Assembly (NCBI GenBank): GCA_019633425.1
Contig: WSUB01000255.1
Location: 1,339 to 44,315 of the forward strand
DNA from: Tulasnella sp. 424
Taxonomy: Eukaryota > Basidiomycota > Agaricomycetes > Cantharellales > Tulasnellaceae
DNA: 42,977 bases
Direction of reading: 5' to 3'
This document shows, in pieces, positions 13,181-24,620 of this stretch (within the stretch, counting starts at the first letter, position 1; every line of letters begins with the position of its first letter). The notes beneath the pieces were generated by a model that saw only the letters and a program-made list of their open reading frames with translations, searched no databases and had not been told where the DNA came from. The position numbers were made by a program, and so were the translations under genes.

Positions 13181-13505
13181 TATGCTCAGTAATATCCTTT
13201 TAGACCTTCGTTTTCTTGTTCCTTCTTTGCATGCGGCATTCGCTTTCATCACACGCAAATCATTCTCATGATTCCTCTCACTTTACCTCTCTTGGGCTCG
13301 CTACTTTTCTCTGATTCTGGACTTGGACTAATTGATCCTCTCGACCTTAATACAATAACGACTCGATTGCCACGCTGTGTCTTAGCTTTTCATGCAAATT
13401 TGCTTTCTTCTGTCCTTGCCATGTGGTTCCGATAGCGTTTCCTTTGTCCTGATCATCAGCTCGTCCGGATATCTACATGACATGAGTTACATGCGTCAAA
13501 AGACT
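13181..13505. other. Short intergenic stretch, no gene seen
   Basis: AT-rich 3' flank of the glucan synthase gene, tail-to-tail with the broken SUR7-like gene on the minus strand. It presumably holds both 3' ends. I see no RNA gene and no repeat. Confidence 0.5.
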
Positions 13506-14857
13506 TTACGTCGTAAACGAGGAACAAAAATCGTAATAAGAATAAGAAATGAGCTGCGTCGGATTTAGAGACAAAGGCAGACTCGAATCATCTAGCGTTT
13601 GAGGAAGGCCCAACAAACAGGGCAGCGGGGAAACCATCAGAACGCAGAAGAGATTTGGACTGCAAAGGCAGGCACGAGCCTGATTGTCTATGATGCAGTT
13701 GAGAGCAAGAGCGTTGACGAATGCGGCCCATATTAGATATGGGCCTGAGCTTGCCGGAACCTCAATGCCTAATGGCACGCTGTCGCGCGAACCTAATGAA
13801 AACGGTATTTGAGATCTAAAGTAGGCATGCAACTAACGATCGACGTACCACTGCCGGATTAACGGTTTTGGCTTTATCGATATACGGAGGCGCTAATCAG
13901 AAGAAAAATGGTGCCAACGATAGACAAGAAGGACGAAATGACAAATGTCCACTTGTTCTTTACAGTGCCACTAGTCAAGGGGAATGGTTACATTAGATGA
14001 GGGTGTGCTTCAATGAGCAGACCATATCTTACATGAGCAGCACAGAGGGTTGGAACAAACACCAGCCAGAATGCTGGCTTGGTGAGACCGGTGAGATAGG
14101 AAGAGTTCTTGAACGCCGTGGAATTAGGAACAAGCGTTCGAGTTTGGATGGAGTAGGCTTCAGGGGTGTCGCTGAGGAGGACGTCCATGGGACGGAACCC
14201 GTTGGCGAATGTGGAATTGCTGCACTGTCCTGTAGTATCGCTGAGGTATGCGCAGTACCCTAGATGAAGCAAAGCCAAGCTTGGTAAGCAGTCGCCTCGT
14301 CTAAATGAATGAAATACGCAACGCACGTACAGCCCTCATGAGTAAATGTTTCGTAGGTCGAGCTCATTGCCTAGGGATATTGATGCGTTCTCGGTGTAGA
14401 GTCCTGGCGATGTTACGCCTGTGGCAGCGTTTAATGCGACCCTGCCAAGGATTCGACCGGTGAGCTGAGCATGAGACGATGCCCTGCAACATGCAAAAAT
14501 AGCTCAGCCGTAGTTCGTTGCATTGACTTGAACCTTTGGTGAATGGCGTTGTCAGAGTAGTTCAGAGTGCAAAAGGCGGGTGCGTCATAATTGGTGTACG
14601 CAGCAGCAGACATAGCAGATGCAGCTTCTTTAGGACTGTAGAGGCGCTGATTTGGGATACCTAGCGATCGAAAGAGTCGCCCATCATCGCCTGGACTAGT
14701 GGTTAACGTGGCTGTCTGCTGATATACGTGAGCGAATATAAGGAGGATAACGGAGATGAAGCTGTTGTGCAAATCCCCGTGAGTGAGATTCGAAAGAGTG
14801 GACTGAACGAACGAACCTGAAGAAAGTTGCGATAGGTTCGCAGGTCTCTCCGCGCAT
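13506..14857 (-). pseudogene. SUR7/PalI-type membrane protein gene with broken reading frames
   Basis: Pieces of a SUR7/PalI-like integral membrane protein (a fungal four-helix cell-cortex or pH-signalling family) lie in the right order on the minus strand. The first exon pair (from 14857) gives MRGETCEPIATFFSFISVIL and the first helix. A piece near 14430-14340 gives ATGVTSPGLYTENASISLG. The next, near 14265-14030, gives GYCAYLSDTTGQCSNSTFAN and ends before a helix. One near 13960-13880 gives KNKWTFVISSFLSIVGTIFL, and one near 13800-13700 gives SVPLGIEV...YLIWAAFV. These pieces cannot all be joined by GT-AG introns in one frame. There is an in-frame TGA just before the GLY/GYCAY join at about 14341, and the phase is wrong around 13880-13800. 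A long unexplained open frame (14431-14772) interrupts the early part. Either this is a decaying copy or the sequence has errors; I favour decay. Confidence 0.55.
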
Positions 14858-15572
14858 TCTGGAAGGGTTAGAGGGGAAAGATTCTGGTTTAGGCGGTTAT
14901 AGAGTAAAAAGAAGAAGTCGAAGAAGGAGGAGGAGGGAAGTAGGGGGGTTCAGTCAGTTCTATGAGTCGGGGCGGTAGTGGACGCGTGGTGGAAACACCC
15001 CATGCAGTGAAGTTAGTGGACATAGTCAAGGTCGCAAGGTAAGTATGTTCTGGCTCAGGGAGGAAGTCCAGCGGGAGCGAGGCGAGTGGAGGCTTTCATA
15101 AGCGAACGTGAGACATGGTGCGTGCTATCAGGAACGATGTGCCATTTTGACCGACTGAACCCTCCTGTCTACGACTGAGTTGGGGATCTTCTGCGACGTG
15201 TCTTTCGCTCCACATTCGCACCTCTCCCTTTTTCGTATGGTTTGTATGTATGTACGGGTTGGGCGTTATCATTTTCTCCCTCCTTTCGTTTTGTCGTGAG
15301 GACTGTCTCCGACGCGCCTCAGGACTTGAAAAAGGGTCCTTGTCCACCAAGTTGGGTCCCCAAAAGGCGTTTGATCCGACTAGCACGCGTCAACTGCATT
15401 GGTACGATGGTTGCAAGGTCTCCGCTCCGCTTCTGTTTGGAATATTTGGGGTTATAGCAGAGCGGTAAAGGCTAAAGAGGAAGGTAGCCGACAGGGTCGA
15501 GTGTACTACTTGTCGTCCGCCCCGACCTGCACATCACTCCAATCACTCCCCCTCCGGCTCTCTCTGGTCCTC
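14858..15572. promoter_or_regulatory. Divergent promoter region
   Basis: The region separates the minus-strand SUR7-like gene from the plus-strand RRM gene. Its left part (14880-14950) is purine-rich on the plus strand, so pyrimidine-rich upstream of the minus-strand start, a common fungal promoter look. The right part (15500-15572) is C/T-rich just before the RRM gene ATG. I see no gene in between. Confidence 0.4.
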
Positions 15573-16599
15573 ATGAGTTCCGCTACGCCACCTACGGATC
15601 CTGTCAATGCCGATCTTGATCTCCTAAAGCGAACGGTGAGCGATGAAATTTCCAATTCTAAAACCGACTGGGTTTCGCCTAAAGTTCTAAGGGCATCATT
15701 TCCGCCAGATATTCGTTGGGAACCTGCCCGGCGACGTGAAGGAAAGAGATCTCAGACGCAACTTTGAGGCAGTTTGTGAAGATGATGTGACGGACGTTCG
15801 TATCGCCCTGTGAGCTAGCGCTTTCTCTGCGAGTGCATTGTGGGCGAAATTCAGGGTCTGACCTCCAACCCCTCTACTTTTATTGCCAGATGCCGGGAAC
15901 AGAGCAGAACGTTCGCGTTCTTGACTTTGAGCAAGCAAACCTCGGTTGATAAAGCCATCTCTGGCATGCACCGTAAGAAAATGGGCGAGTGTGTAATTTT
16001 GGTCGACCGGGCGCGGAGGTTGGCGCCCCGCTTACAAACGACCAGAACGCAAATGTGAGTGCAACAAAAAAACCGGACTTTTCTTAGCATCGCTGGAACA
16101 ATCTCTCACTCCACAGTCATCCTCTTCCGCCAAGACCCGCGGTCTCGGTCCCGCCTCTGGTACGGCGCCCACGAATGCCAGGGCGTTCCCCCAGGGCACC
16201 CTCGCCCCAACCATATCCGTCTCGACAATCTCGTGATCTCTCGCCTCGTCTTCAAGCTTTCGAGGAGTACGAACGTTATCGGGCCTATGGCCGCGAAGAT
16301 TGCTCGCCGCCGCCCGCGCCGGCTTGGGATGGTCGCAGCCAACGCCTTCACGAGCGGGGTCGATCTCGCTCTCCGGAATGCCGAAGCAGACCCGAACGCT
16401 ATGTAGTATACCCGCCACGCTACCCTGTCGATCTTCGAGATGGAGGATACATGCTTCGACCTGAGAGGTATGCGTGTGTTCACATTTTATGCGAGGACGT
16501 CCAGTGTCTTACGAACCCAAATTCTTCAGGACTCGCTCTCCAGAACGCTTTTCGGAAGCCTATCGAGATTCGCGGGAATATTACTGGCCTTACTACTGA
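15573..16599 (+). CDS. RNA-binding protein with one RRM and an Arg/Ser/Pro-rich tail (SR-like)
   Basis: Five exons (15573-15635, 15709-15809, 15890-16054, 16117-16467, 16530-16599) join in frame to 249 residues. The RRM starts at residue 22 with RNP2 IFVGNLPGDV. RNP1 lies at about 60-68 as SRTFAFLTL, with Thr where Gly is usual, and VDKAISGMHRKK matches the second helix. Residues from about 115 are basic and rich in Arg, Ser and Pro with RSP/SPR pairs (GRSPRAPSPQPYPSRQSRD, RGRSRSPECRSR). The protein ends in a Tyr/Trp-rich tail (YYWPYY). An RRM followed by an RS-type tail is typical of SR splicing factors or mRNA-export adaptors in the nucleus; the exact orthologue is unclear. The start is supported by the exon 1 junction, which brings RNP2 in just 21 residues later. 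Confidence 0.85.
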
Positions 16600-16664
16600 G
16601 AAATACTCTTTATACGCGTCGCTGACCCACGTATCGTCGCCGTCCTCGGCGCATTCGGCCTGCT

Positions 16665-17870
16665 TCCGTCCGGCATGGAATGCCTCACAAGACCAAAGGG
16701 CTGTCGAACAGCTCTTCAAACACCAGCATTAGCTACTTCAATTCTTCTATTTAAGTAACCAGCTCTTCGCTCCTGTTCCACTATACCGTTCCTCTTTAAA
16801 GCATTTACAGTTGGCTAGTTGTTGCCTCTGCCTCGCTCTTCCGAGCGTTATAAATTTCATCTCCGTAGACAGACTTCAATAAGCCTTCAGAGTACGCCAA
16901 ACATTGCCTGTAGCACTGATCGAATCCAGACTGTCCTCCGTAGTAAGGATCTGCGATCGCCTTGTCGTCTCCAAACGAGCCGAAAAGGGCGACTGCGCGG
17001 GGGTACAGAATTAACTCCACACAACGAATCTAAAGGACCCGACGACTTACCATGTGCCTTGGGATTCTTTGGAGCAATCCGTTGGAGATTGGAAAGGTTC
17101 TGCAAAGCCTAATATGAGGAAGGGGCCTGTTCAAAGGATGGCGTGGCAACGGACCTGATGATCAGAGGCCAGTATATAGTTAAATTCTTTGAAGTCCTTT
17201 TTCTCGACCTGTCGCGCTTGATGGTTTATCGGCACGCCGTGCTAGAGTCATTCCACGGATGATTAGGTTCGACGCTCGTGACAGAGTTAAGAGGGAGCCG
17301 ATACCTTCTCACAGGTAGCAACTGTCCTGTTTCAAAGCGCCCATCGTGAGTAGGGCAATACTTGCTTCATGGACAGACCACGGCACTCGCCTTTCATCTG
17401 GGGTATCTCCTACGTGGTAGCCAGCGGTGCCCTACCAATGACCCGTGGTTATTAAACGACCTTCCCGAAAACGAGCCATTATGGGCTTACCGCGCTATCA
17501 ACGGTAACCGGTAACTTTAGTCTGTTGGCCTCGTGCTGTAAAACAGCCTCTCCCATCGGACTCCTACAAATGTTCCCAAGGCAAACCACAAGAACTCTGA
17601 TGGGCTTCGGTTCTCCCCTTGACTCGGACGCCATCTACTTCTAACTGTAAAATCGGCACAGTTGTTTGGGGCGTTTGATAGCTGGAAGACAGCTTGACGA
17701 AACGAAGGCAGAGAGGTGGAGGGGGTTTCAGAGATCGTGATCGTGCGAGTCGCGCCATCATTTGTTAACAGGGTGGAGTACAAATAAACCACGGTACTAC
17801 GTTCTCATTTATCGGACCTTGCGTGTCTACCAAATGATGTCCTGGAGCACACGGGTTTGTTCCTGTTGTC
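16665..17870 (-). repeat. Tandem duplication unit A (phosphatase gene plus flanks)
   Basis: About 1.2 kb is duplicated side by side with 17871-19080. The similarity covers the coding exons, all five introns, the 3' flank (for example ttaagtaaccagctcttcgc in both) and the 5' flank. Boundaries are approximate. The left end of the unit reaches close to the end of the RRM gene. Confidence 0.8.
16805..17634 (-). CDS. Low-molecular-weight protein tyrosine phosphatase, copy A
   Basis: LMW-PTPs are small cytosolic cysteine phosphatases that remove phosphate from phosphotyrosine proteins (family of yeast Ltp1, fission yeast Stp1). Six exons (17634-17491, 17431-17391, 17326-17305, 17241-17155, 17099-17051, 16992-16805) give 176 residues; the family is usually about 155-165. 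The P-loop VCLGNICRSP supplies the nucleophile C18 and R24. The acid loop ADPYYGG supplies D129. ARQVEKKDF and NLSNLQRIAPKN are also typical. The intron at 17327-17390 begins GC, not GT (aag|gcgagt), and splicing there gives the family motif DERTVATCEK, so this is a real GC-AG intron. The extra C-terminal tail is charged and Ala/Thr/Ser-rich. All catalytic residues are present. Confidence 0.92.
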
Positions 17871-18010
17871 CGGCTCGCTAAGCTTCACAAGATCAAAGGG
17901 CTCGTCGATCACCTCGTCAAACACCGAAATCAGCTACCTCAATTCTCCATTTAAGTAACCAGCTCTTCGCTCTTGTTCCATGCTACCGTTTCTCGTTAAA
18001 GCCTTTACAG
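17635..18010. promoter_or_regulatory. Upstream region of phosphatase copy A
   Basis: This stretch lies between the start of copy A and the end of copy B. It should hold the promoter of A and the 3' end of B. The sequence up to about 17830 matches the region before copy B (about 18834-19030). No separate gene is seen. Confidence 0.4.
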
Positions 18011-19080
18011 CTAACTGGTAGTTGCCCCTGCCTCACTCTTCCGAGCATTATAAATTTCCTCTCCGTAGACGGACTTCAATAAGCCTTCAGAGTACGCCAA
18101 ACATTGCTCGTAACACTCGTCGAACCCAGACTGCCCTCCGTAGTACGGATCAGCGATGGCCTTGCCGTCTCCAAAAGAGCCAAAGATGACGACTGGATGG
18201 GAGGCAAAATATTAGCCCTACATAGGGGATCGAAAAGATTCGGCGCCCTACCATCTGCCGTGGGGTTCTTTGGAGCAATTCGTTGGAGATTGGAGAGGTT
18301 CTGCAAATCCCTTGTAAGAGGAAGGAGCGTATCCGAAGATACAGTAGAAACGGACCTGATTGTCAGAGGCCAATACATAGTCAAAGTCGTTGAAGTCCTT
18401 TTCCTCGACTTGTCGCGCTTGATGGTGTATCGGTACGCCGTGCTAGAGTCATTCCACGGACTGATTAGGTTCAATCATCGCGATAGTAATAAGAGGAAGC
18501 CGATATACCTTCTTACAGGTAGCGACTGTCCTGTTTCAAATCGCCCATCGTGAGTAGGGCGGTATTTGCTCCATAAACAGACTACGCTACTCGCCTTGCA
18601 TCAGGGGGTTTTCCTATGTGGTAGTCACCGGTGCCCTATATATACCCCGTGGTTATTAAACGACCTTCTCAAAAGTGAGCCAATTATGGGCTTACCGCGC
18701 TATCAACGGTAACCGGTAACTTTAGTCTGTCCGCCTGGTGCTGCAAAACAGCTTCTGCCATGGGACTCCTACAGATGTTCCCAAGGCAAACCACGAGGAC
18801 TCGGATGGGCTTCGGTTCCCCAATTGACGCCATCTACTTCTAATTCTAAAATCGACGCAGTTGTTTGGGGCGTTGGACGGTTGGAAGGCAGTTGGACGAA
18901 GCGAAAGCTGAGAGGTGGCGGAGTTTTCAGAGACCGTGATCGTGCGAGTCGCGCCACCATGTGTTAACGGGGGTGAGGTACACAAATAAACTAAGGTATT
19001 ACGTTATCATTTATCGGAGGTTGCGTGTCCCCCAAATGATCTCCTGCAGGCTGGAGCGCACGGATTGTTCTTGTTGGCTA
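17871..19080 (-). repeat. Tandem duplication unit B (phosphatase gene plus flanks)
   Basis: Second unit of the 1.2 kb tandem duplication; see unit A at 16665-17870. Introns are nearly as similar as exons, which points to a fairly recent duplication or continuing gene conversion. Confidence 0.8.
18011..18833 (-). CDS. Low-molecular-weight protein tyrosine phosphatase, copy B
   Basis: Tandem paralogue of the gene at 16805-17634 with the same six-exon structure, giving about 172 residues. It keeps the P-loop VCLGNICRSP, the acid loop ADPYYGG and the GC-AG third intron (aag|gcgagt near 18590). Differences are mostly charge changes: EPKPIRV follows a shorter N-terminus (MASIG instead of MASESRG), AGTGDYHIGKPPDAR replaces AGTAGYHVGDTPDER, and FGDGK replaces FGDDK. 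The stop comes four codons earlier than in copy A. No catalytic residue is lost, so both copies look active. It faces the Yvc1-type channel gene head to head. Confidence 0.92.
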
Positions 19081-19434
19081 TTTCGAGGATTTCATGATCA
19101 TCGTTCTGAACCAGGCCACAAAATCCCCTTGCTTCAAGCTATCAACATCAATCAAGTCTCCCGGATCTAGCCCATTTCACAATGTTTCCTAACAGTTGAT
19201 AATGTACTTACAAGAGGTTCTCCATCGGCGCGACAGGCACTAAAAATAGCAGTATGGGGTTGAGCGGATCGCCGGCGGAAACGGACCGAATAGTGACTAC
19301 AAAGAATAATGCCGTCGAACTTCCCGCTGTCCGGGTGACCAGTCGTCGTTCCTCTTCACACTCTCCTGCAGGCCATTGCCATCACTCCTTCCGCCCCCCC
19401 CCCTTTGCAGTTTTCAAGGGCACCTGAAGACGCA
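18834..19434. promoter_or_regulatory. Divergent promoter region between phosphatase B and the TRP channel gene
   Basis: About 600 bases lie between two divergent starts. The first 200 bases repeat the region upstream of phosphatase copy A. A C-run (about 19394-19403) and the acceptor-like tttgcag at 19404-19410 precede the channel ATG, so a 5' UTR intron is possible. No gene is seen. Confidence 0.4.
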
Positions 19435-22400
19435 ATGGACACTGAAGATCAATCAACACGACCTCTTCTTGCTATCACGGAAGATGACATTGTGGATACC
19501 AAGGTGTTCCCACTCATCCGTCGAATAAAACGGGATGTTATCGTGCGCGCGAATTGATTTTCTCCTTACTACCGATGGATCCTGAGGTATAACCAACTCC
19601 CTATCCAGAAAAACATTGACTCGACTCTCTCGTGGGATCAAATGGTTAGTAACTAGTTTTGGTGGTCCACCCTGTTGCAAACATCGGGTTTTCGTTAACC
19701 GGTCCCCTACTCCTCATAGAACGCCCCCGAGGTCAACTTTCCAATCGTCAAACCCCTCGTAGCAGATTATGCCAGGTTACAAAACAAGGCGATCATTCAC
19801 GCTTGCCTCGTGGTCAGGTCTCACTTCATCGCGAACGCAGACGAGGACTTGGCATTTGCCTCATTATGTTACACCCGAGCCGCGTTCTGCGAACTCCTTG
19901 CGATCAAGCTGTTGCGAGACTTCGTCGGCTTTAACCTTGTCGTGGTCTGCACCACCCCGTGGAACGCTTTGCAAGGAGCACCTCGAGAGGCGATGAACGC
20001 CATCCGAGCGGAAGTGAAAGATGAGGATCTGGAGGAACCGTTAACCGCATTGGAGGTCAGTTCAGCATAGGTGAAAGATTTTGCGGAGCCACTCGTCCTG
20101 ACTGATTGCTTCCATTACCTGCAGATGGCAATTATGACCGATTCGAAGCACTTCCTTGCTTCGCCTCTCGTCCAAGAAGTTATCAACGAGATTTGGAGCG
20201 GCCGTGTGCTCTTCTCGACGGTTTCGAGCCACTCACTCCTTGCGGACAATTACAAGGCCCGAGCAATCGCCACCTATCACGACCCCAAGGGAGCTCCTTT
20301 CCTCGACCACTATCGCCTTCGGGTTCCCAAGTACCGCTCCCTCATCGAACTACTCAATTTCTCCATCCTGCTTTTCCTGTTTGTCCTTTGCTTGTCAAGT
20401 GAGAGCACTTGCGATTCGAGGCGCAAGGAATGTGTAACCTGACAGGTGCTTTTTCTGCAGCTAAGAACTTCGCAACGATGGAATGGACGGAAATCGCGTT
20501 CTGCGTATATGCCTTCGGCTTCATTTTGGATGAATTTGCATCATCTCAGGTAAGCTGACTATTCTGGAGTCTGTAAGTCATGCGGCTCATTGACACGCTT
20601 TTGACTGCAGGAACACGGCTGGCAGGGTGAGCACGATGATGGTGGACCATTGGTTTCGAGGTTACTTATACGCCCTTTGACTTCGACCTTCAGTCTATGT
20701 TGCGAATGTGAGTCTCTTTGTCTACGCGTATCCGCTGGCATGCTCCAGAACCGCTCATTCTTACCTCCCGTAGATGTGGAATGGGTATGCTTTTAATCAC
20801 CAACCTGAGAAATGCCGTGTACTGATCCCAATAAATTGTTCTGCAGATTTGACCTGTCGTTTAGTATGTTCCTTTCTAAACTACCATAGGAAGACTTCAC
20901 GTCTAACTGCACATCACTAGTCTTCCTGTTCTTGATTTACCTTGGATGCCGCATTCGTGGACTGGCTACCCATGACGTGAGCCACGATTGCTTCGTATAT
21001 TTGTTTCAGGAACTGATGGCCATGCGTAATCATACTACTAGGACAAACTCAATGACCTCGCCTTCGACATTTTGGCTTGCGGTGCATGTATTTTGTTCCC
21101 AAGGTGCGCGGTTGCGGGTTCCCCTGGCTGAACGAGTCCGACTAACGTGTCCGCTGTGCTATAGAGTCGCATTCTTCTTCATCTCGAACCATGTTGTCAT
21201 TGTGTAGGCACAGGTTCGGTTGTGCTGTAGGAGCTATTCTCATACAGACCATGTTTCTAGGGCTCTTCGAGCAATGATTGTTCAGTTTTCGCTGTTCATC
21301 GGTGTAGCTGCTACTTGGTGAGTGGTGTCTCTAGATTCTGACGTTATTCGCTCAACTGAACTTGGACTTAGCTTCTCCGGTCTACTTTTCACTCTGTGGA
21401 AGCTGTGTAAGGGAATTTTCGACCAGATTTTCGTGACGTGGCTGACATACGGACCCATACAGCTGGGGATGAGTGGACGCTCAAAAAGATTGCCTGGCTC
21501 ATGGTCCAGATTTGGTTTGGGAACACGTACGGTCGATTGGCTTGATCGCTTCCAGCGGAATCTGATCCAGGCCGTTTTCCAGATATTTGTCATTCAGCGT
21601 CGCGGAAAGCTTCCATCCCATCTTTGGACCTCCGTTGATGGTGCTCTTCGCCGCTCTTTCGAATACCCTTTTGATCACGATCTTGATTTCCATTGTAAGT
21701 ACGCGTTTCGAGGACTGGAGCATGCTGTAAAGATGGATACGATCGTTTGCATAGCTTTCCGCCACGTACGCTAAAGTTGATGCGAATGCTACTCAAGAGG
21801 TATGATCTTGCTGTTCGGGAGATGCCAACTGGAGCACCGCTGAATGGCTCGACTGTTCGTTGATAGTACCTCTTCCAATCCGCAATCTCGACTCTCGAAG
21901 GGTATGAGTTTCCAAGTTGCACAAATGGAAATAGTCGGCGAACTGAACGCATTCATTCCCTTCAGGGTTAAGACAGACGCCCTCTTCTCGTATCAACCTC
22001 CTTTCAACCTGGTTGCCTACGTGACCCTTCTCCCACTTAGCTATATCGTATCGCCCCGGACATTCCACACAATCAATGTCTTTATGATACGATTTACCGT
22101 AAGATTACTCCGATATCGCTCGAAAACGGCTGGAAAACTGACCTCCGTCTTACTCAGTCGTTGCCCCTTCTAGTCGGCATCACCGTCTATGAGCGACACT
22201 TCGCCCCCGGAAGCAAGTTTATCGAGACAGGGAAAGATAAGGCATATGCTTTGTTCGAAAGCCTTCCGCGTCACATCAAGAATGTTTCGATCCTCGAGTG
22301 AGCTTCTTTGCACGGCTTTATGCTGCCCGACGGCTGATCATGGGACCAAAAGAGCGATGGTCGGATCTTCATCTCACGACTTGCTCGATGCCATCTTTGA

Positions 22401-22857
22401 TGTCGATGTCTCGGATGAAATCCTTGATGCATTGGACGATGAAGCACCAGAGGAGGACGTGCGGTCAGCCTCGCCAAGGATCGGAGTTATCAAGCCCAAC
22501 GGGAACGACCGTGGCGGCTCCGTCCCTGGGACACCGCGACGCGGGAGATTCATTTCGACCCCAAGCGCACCAACGTCGCCCGGTCAGCTTCGCTCGCAAA
22601 GCCGCACAGGATTCCTCCAGGTTCCTGACGGGAGCAGCCCTTTGGCCCGGATCTTCACGGCTGGTCTCGGCGGCGGGGGTGGTCCTCCATCTGCAGTTGT
22701 TCAGGATGACATAGCGATGAGTCTCCGCAGAGTGGAAGGTCTGCTTGAAGGAATCCCCGAGGTCCAGAAGCTCCGGACTGAGCTGAAGGATACTAAAGAG
22801 AGATTAGAAAGGATCGAGGCGCTCCTGCTGAGCTTGAGCAGGGGTTCGAGGACGTGA
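19435..22857 (+). CDS. Yvc1/TRPY-type vacuolar cation channel
   Basis: Yvc1 is the fungal TRP channel that releases Ca2+ from the vacuole. Twenty-one exons join in frame at every step to 722 residues; several exons are tiny (11-17 bases at 20611-20626, 20694-20707, 20774-20784, 20847-20863). The N-terminal cytosolic domain has KVFPLIRRIKRDVI and VNFPIVKPLVADYARLQNKA. Membrane segments follow: SLIELLNFSILLFLFVLCLS, WTEIAFCVYAFGFILDEF, FIFLFLIYLGCRI, VAFFFISNHVVIV, MIVQFSLFIGVAATCFSGLL and a pore-to-last-helix region LKKIAWLMVQIWFGNT to PIFGPPLMVLFAALSNTLLI. The C-tail carries the family blocks LFSYQPPFNLVAYV, SPRTFHTINVF and SSHDLLDAIFDVDV, then a Ser/Pro-rich low-complexity stretch and a terminal coiled coil (RRVEGLLEGIPEVQKLRTEL). 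The ATG fits the start of the homologous region. Confidence 0.9.
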
Positions 22858-23093
22858 AATTTCCTAAAGGAGTGTTGCAGGACCCGGGACTTGGGAGAAA
22901 AGGCTTTGTCAGGATGTTTGTGTACCCCAGAAAAAATTTGCTTTGCCAAGGTTTCGTTACATACGTGTGCTCTTACACATCCTCGGCACTTTGTTCCGGG
23001 TCACGGGCGTGCGAAGGGCGCGTCATATTACAAAAGCCTCGGATCTGAAATCTATCATTGTTCAGCTTAACCCCTATTCGTCCTCTCCCGAAA

Positions 23094-24620
23094 ATGCTTT
23101 TCTACCTCGTTCGTCAACAGCATCGTCTTGCTACTCCATCAACTCTCCTCGCCCTCAGAAGACCCCTACTCAGACCTCCATCATCTTGTACATATTCAAC
23201 CAGTCGACGAACAATGGCTGCAAACCCGGAACACGCTGACGCGCAAAAGAACATCCTCGCATGGGCGAGTAAAGACGGTGCTTTCAGAAGACAAGCTTCT
23301 TCTTTCCGCAACTTCATCGAAAAGGGAGGCGAGTTCCCACCAGAGAAAGGTAAGCTGTTGAACGGTGAAAGATGGCCAAAAATGATGCTAAACCTGGTTG
23401 TTTGCTCAGGTCGCTACCACTTGTATATTTCCCATGCATGCCCTTGGGCGAACCGCACGGCCATCGTTCGTCGTTTGAAGGGCTTGGAAAGCTTCATCGA
23501 CGTCACCGTGGTATCCCCTTACATGGCCGCATTGGGATGGCCATTCAAAAAGGCTTCCGACCTGAGCATCGAGGGAGCCGAAGACGACCCTTTGTATGGC
23601 GTGTCTCACATTCGTGAGTTGTACTTCAAGGCGAACCCAGAGTACAAGGGAAGGTGTGTACCCTCTGACGAGTCTCCGGAAGGTGAGAAGAGGCTCACCA
23701 GGAATATCGTAGATTCACCGTCCCCATGTTGTGGGACAAGAAGGCCGAGACGATCGTGAACAACGAGAGCTCTGAGATCATCAGGATGTTCAACACTGCT
23801 TTCAACGACCAAATTCCGGAGGATAAAGCCGCCATTGATATTTATCCCAAGGACCTCCAGGCGGAAATTGACAGCGCGAACGAATGGGTCTACGATACTG
23901 TCAACAGTATGTCACGCTTCATATCGCAATCGGTCCGAAGTAGTTCGTGCTAACCATCTTTTCTTTGGTGTGTGTTAGATGGCGTTTATAAGGTAGAGGA
24001 GCTCCCCTGTGATAACTAACTTGATGTTGACCAAAGGCATTCCTCATTTGACAGAGCGGCTTCGCCACTACGCAATCGGCTTATGAGGCAGCCGTCAAAC
24101 CTCTCTTTGCTTCTCTCGACCGGCTTGAAGGGATGCTCGCTGGCAAGGACTACTTGATTGGCAACCGTCTCACCGAAGCCGACGTCAGGCTATTCACCAC
24201 CATTGTGAGCGAGTCGAGAGTTTTCCCCGGGTTGCTTACTGACGAGACGAGCATCTATAGATTCGCTTCGATCCCGTGTACCATGGACACTTCAAAGTAG
24301 GGTGTTCATTATTGCTTCTTGCTCCGAAAGAGGGCTGACCCGAGACACGAACGTACCCTTACAGTGCAACATTGGCTCCATTCGACACAACTACCCCAAC
24401 CTCAACCGTTGGATGAAGCAACTGTATTGGAATAACGCGTCATTCAAGGACACGATCAACCAGGAGCACATCAAGCATCATTACTACTGGAGCCACAAGC
24501 AGGTACGGCATTTTGTTGTTTCCCCCGCTCGCCACTTTGCTGACTCTCTGAAATGGATAAAAGGTCAACCCTACTGGAATCGTTCCCGTTGGCCCTATCC
24601 CTTTCATCGAGCCTCTGTAA
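23094..24620 (+). CDS. Ecm4/Xi-class glutathione transferase (glutathionyl-hydroquinone reductase type)
   Basis: Enzymes of this class use glutathione to reduce glutathionylated hydroquinones through a catalytic Cys. Eight exons (23094-23349, 23410-23653, 23713-23906, 23979-23992, 24055-24204, 24261-24296, 24365-24502, 24564-24620) give 362 residues. The signature ISHACPWANR holds the CPWA active site. GRYHLYIS precedes it, FTVPMLWDKK and VNNESSEI form the glutathione-binding part of the thioredoxin fold, and IGNRLTEADVRLFTTIIRFD lies in the helical domain. The C-terminus is NPTGIVPVGP. Translation from 23094 adds 40 residues that are rich in Arg, Leu, Ser and Thr with no acids, like a mitochondrial presequence. 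A second in-frame ATG at 23214 (MAANPEHADAQ) would give a cytosolic form, so dual targeting is possible. The channel gene ends only 236 bases upstream. Confidence 0.92.

Noticed and set aside
14431..14772. Possible separate small gene of 113 codons
   Set aside because: It overlaps the first helix of the SUR7-like gene in the same frame and has no recognisable features after that; treated as part of the broken gene.
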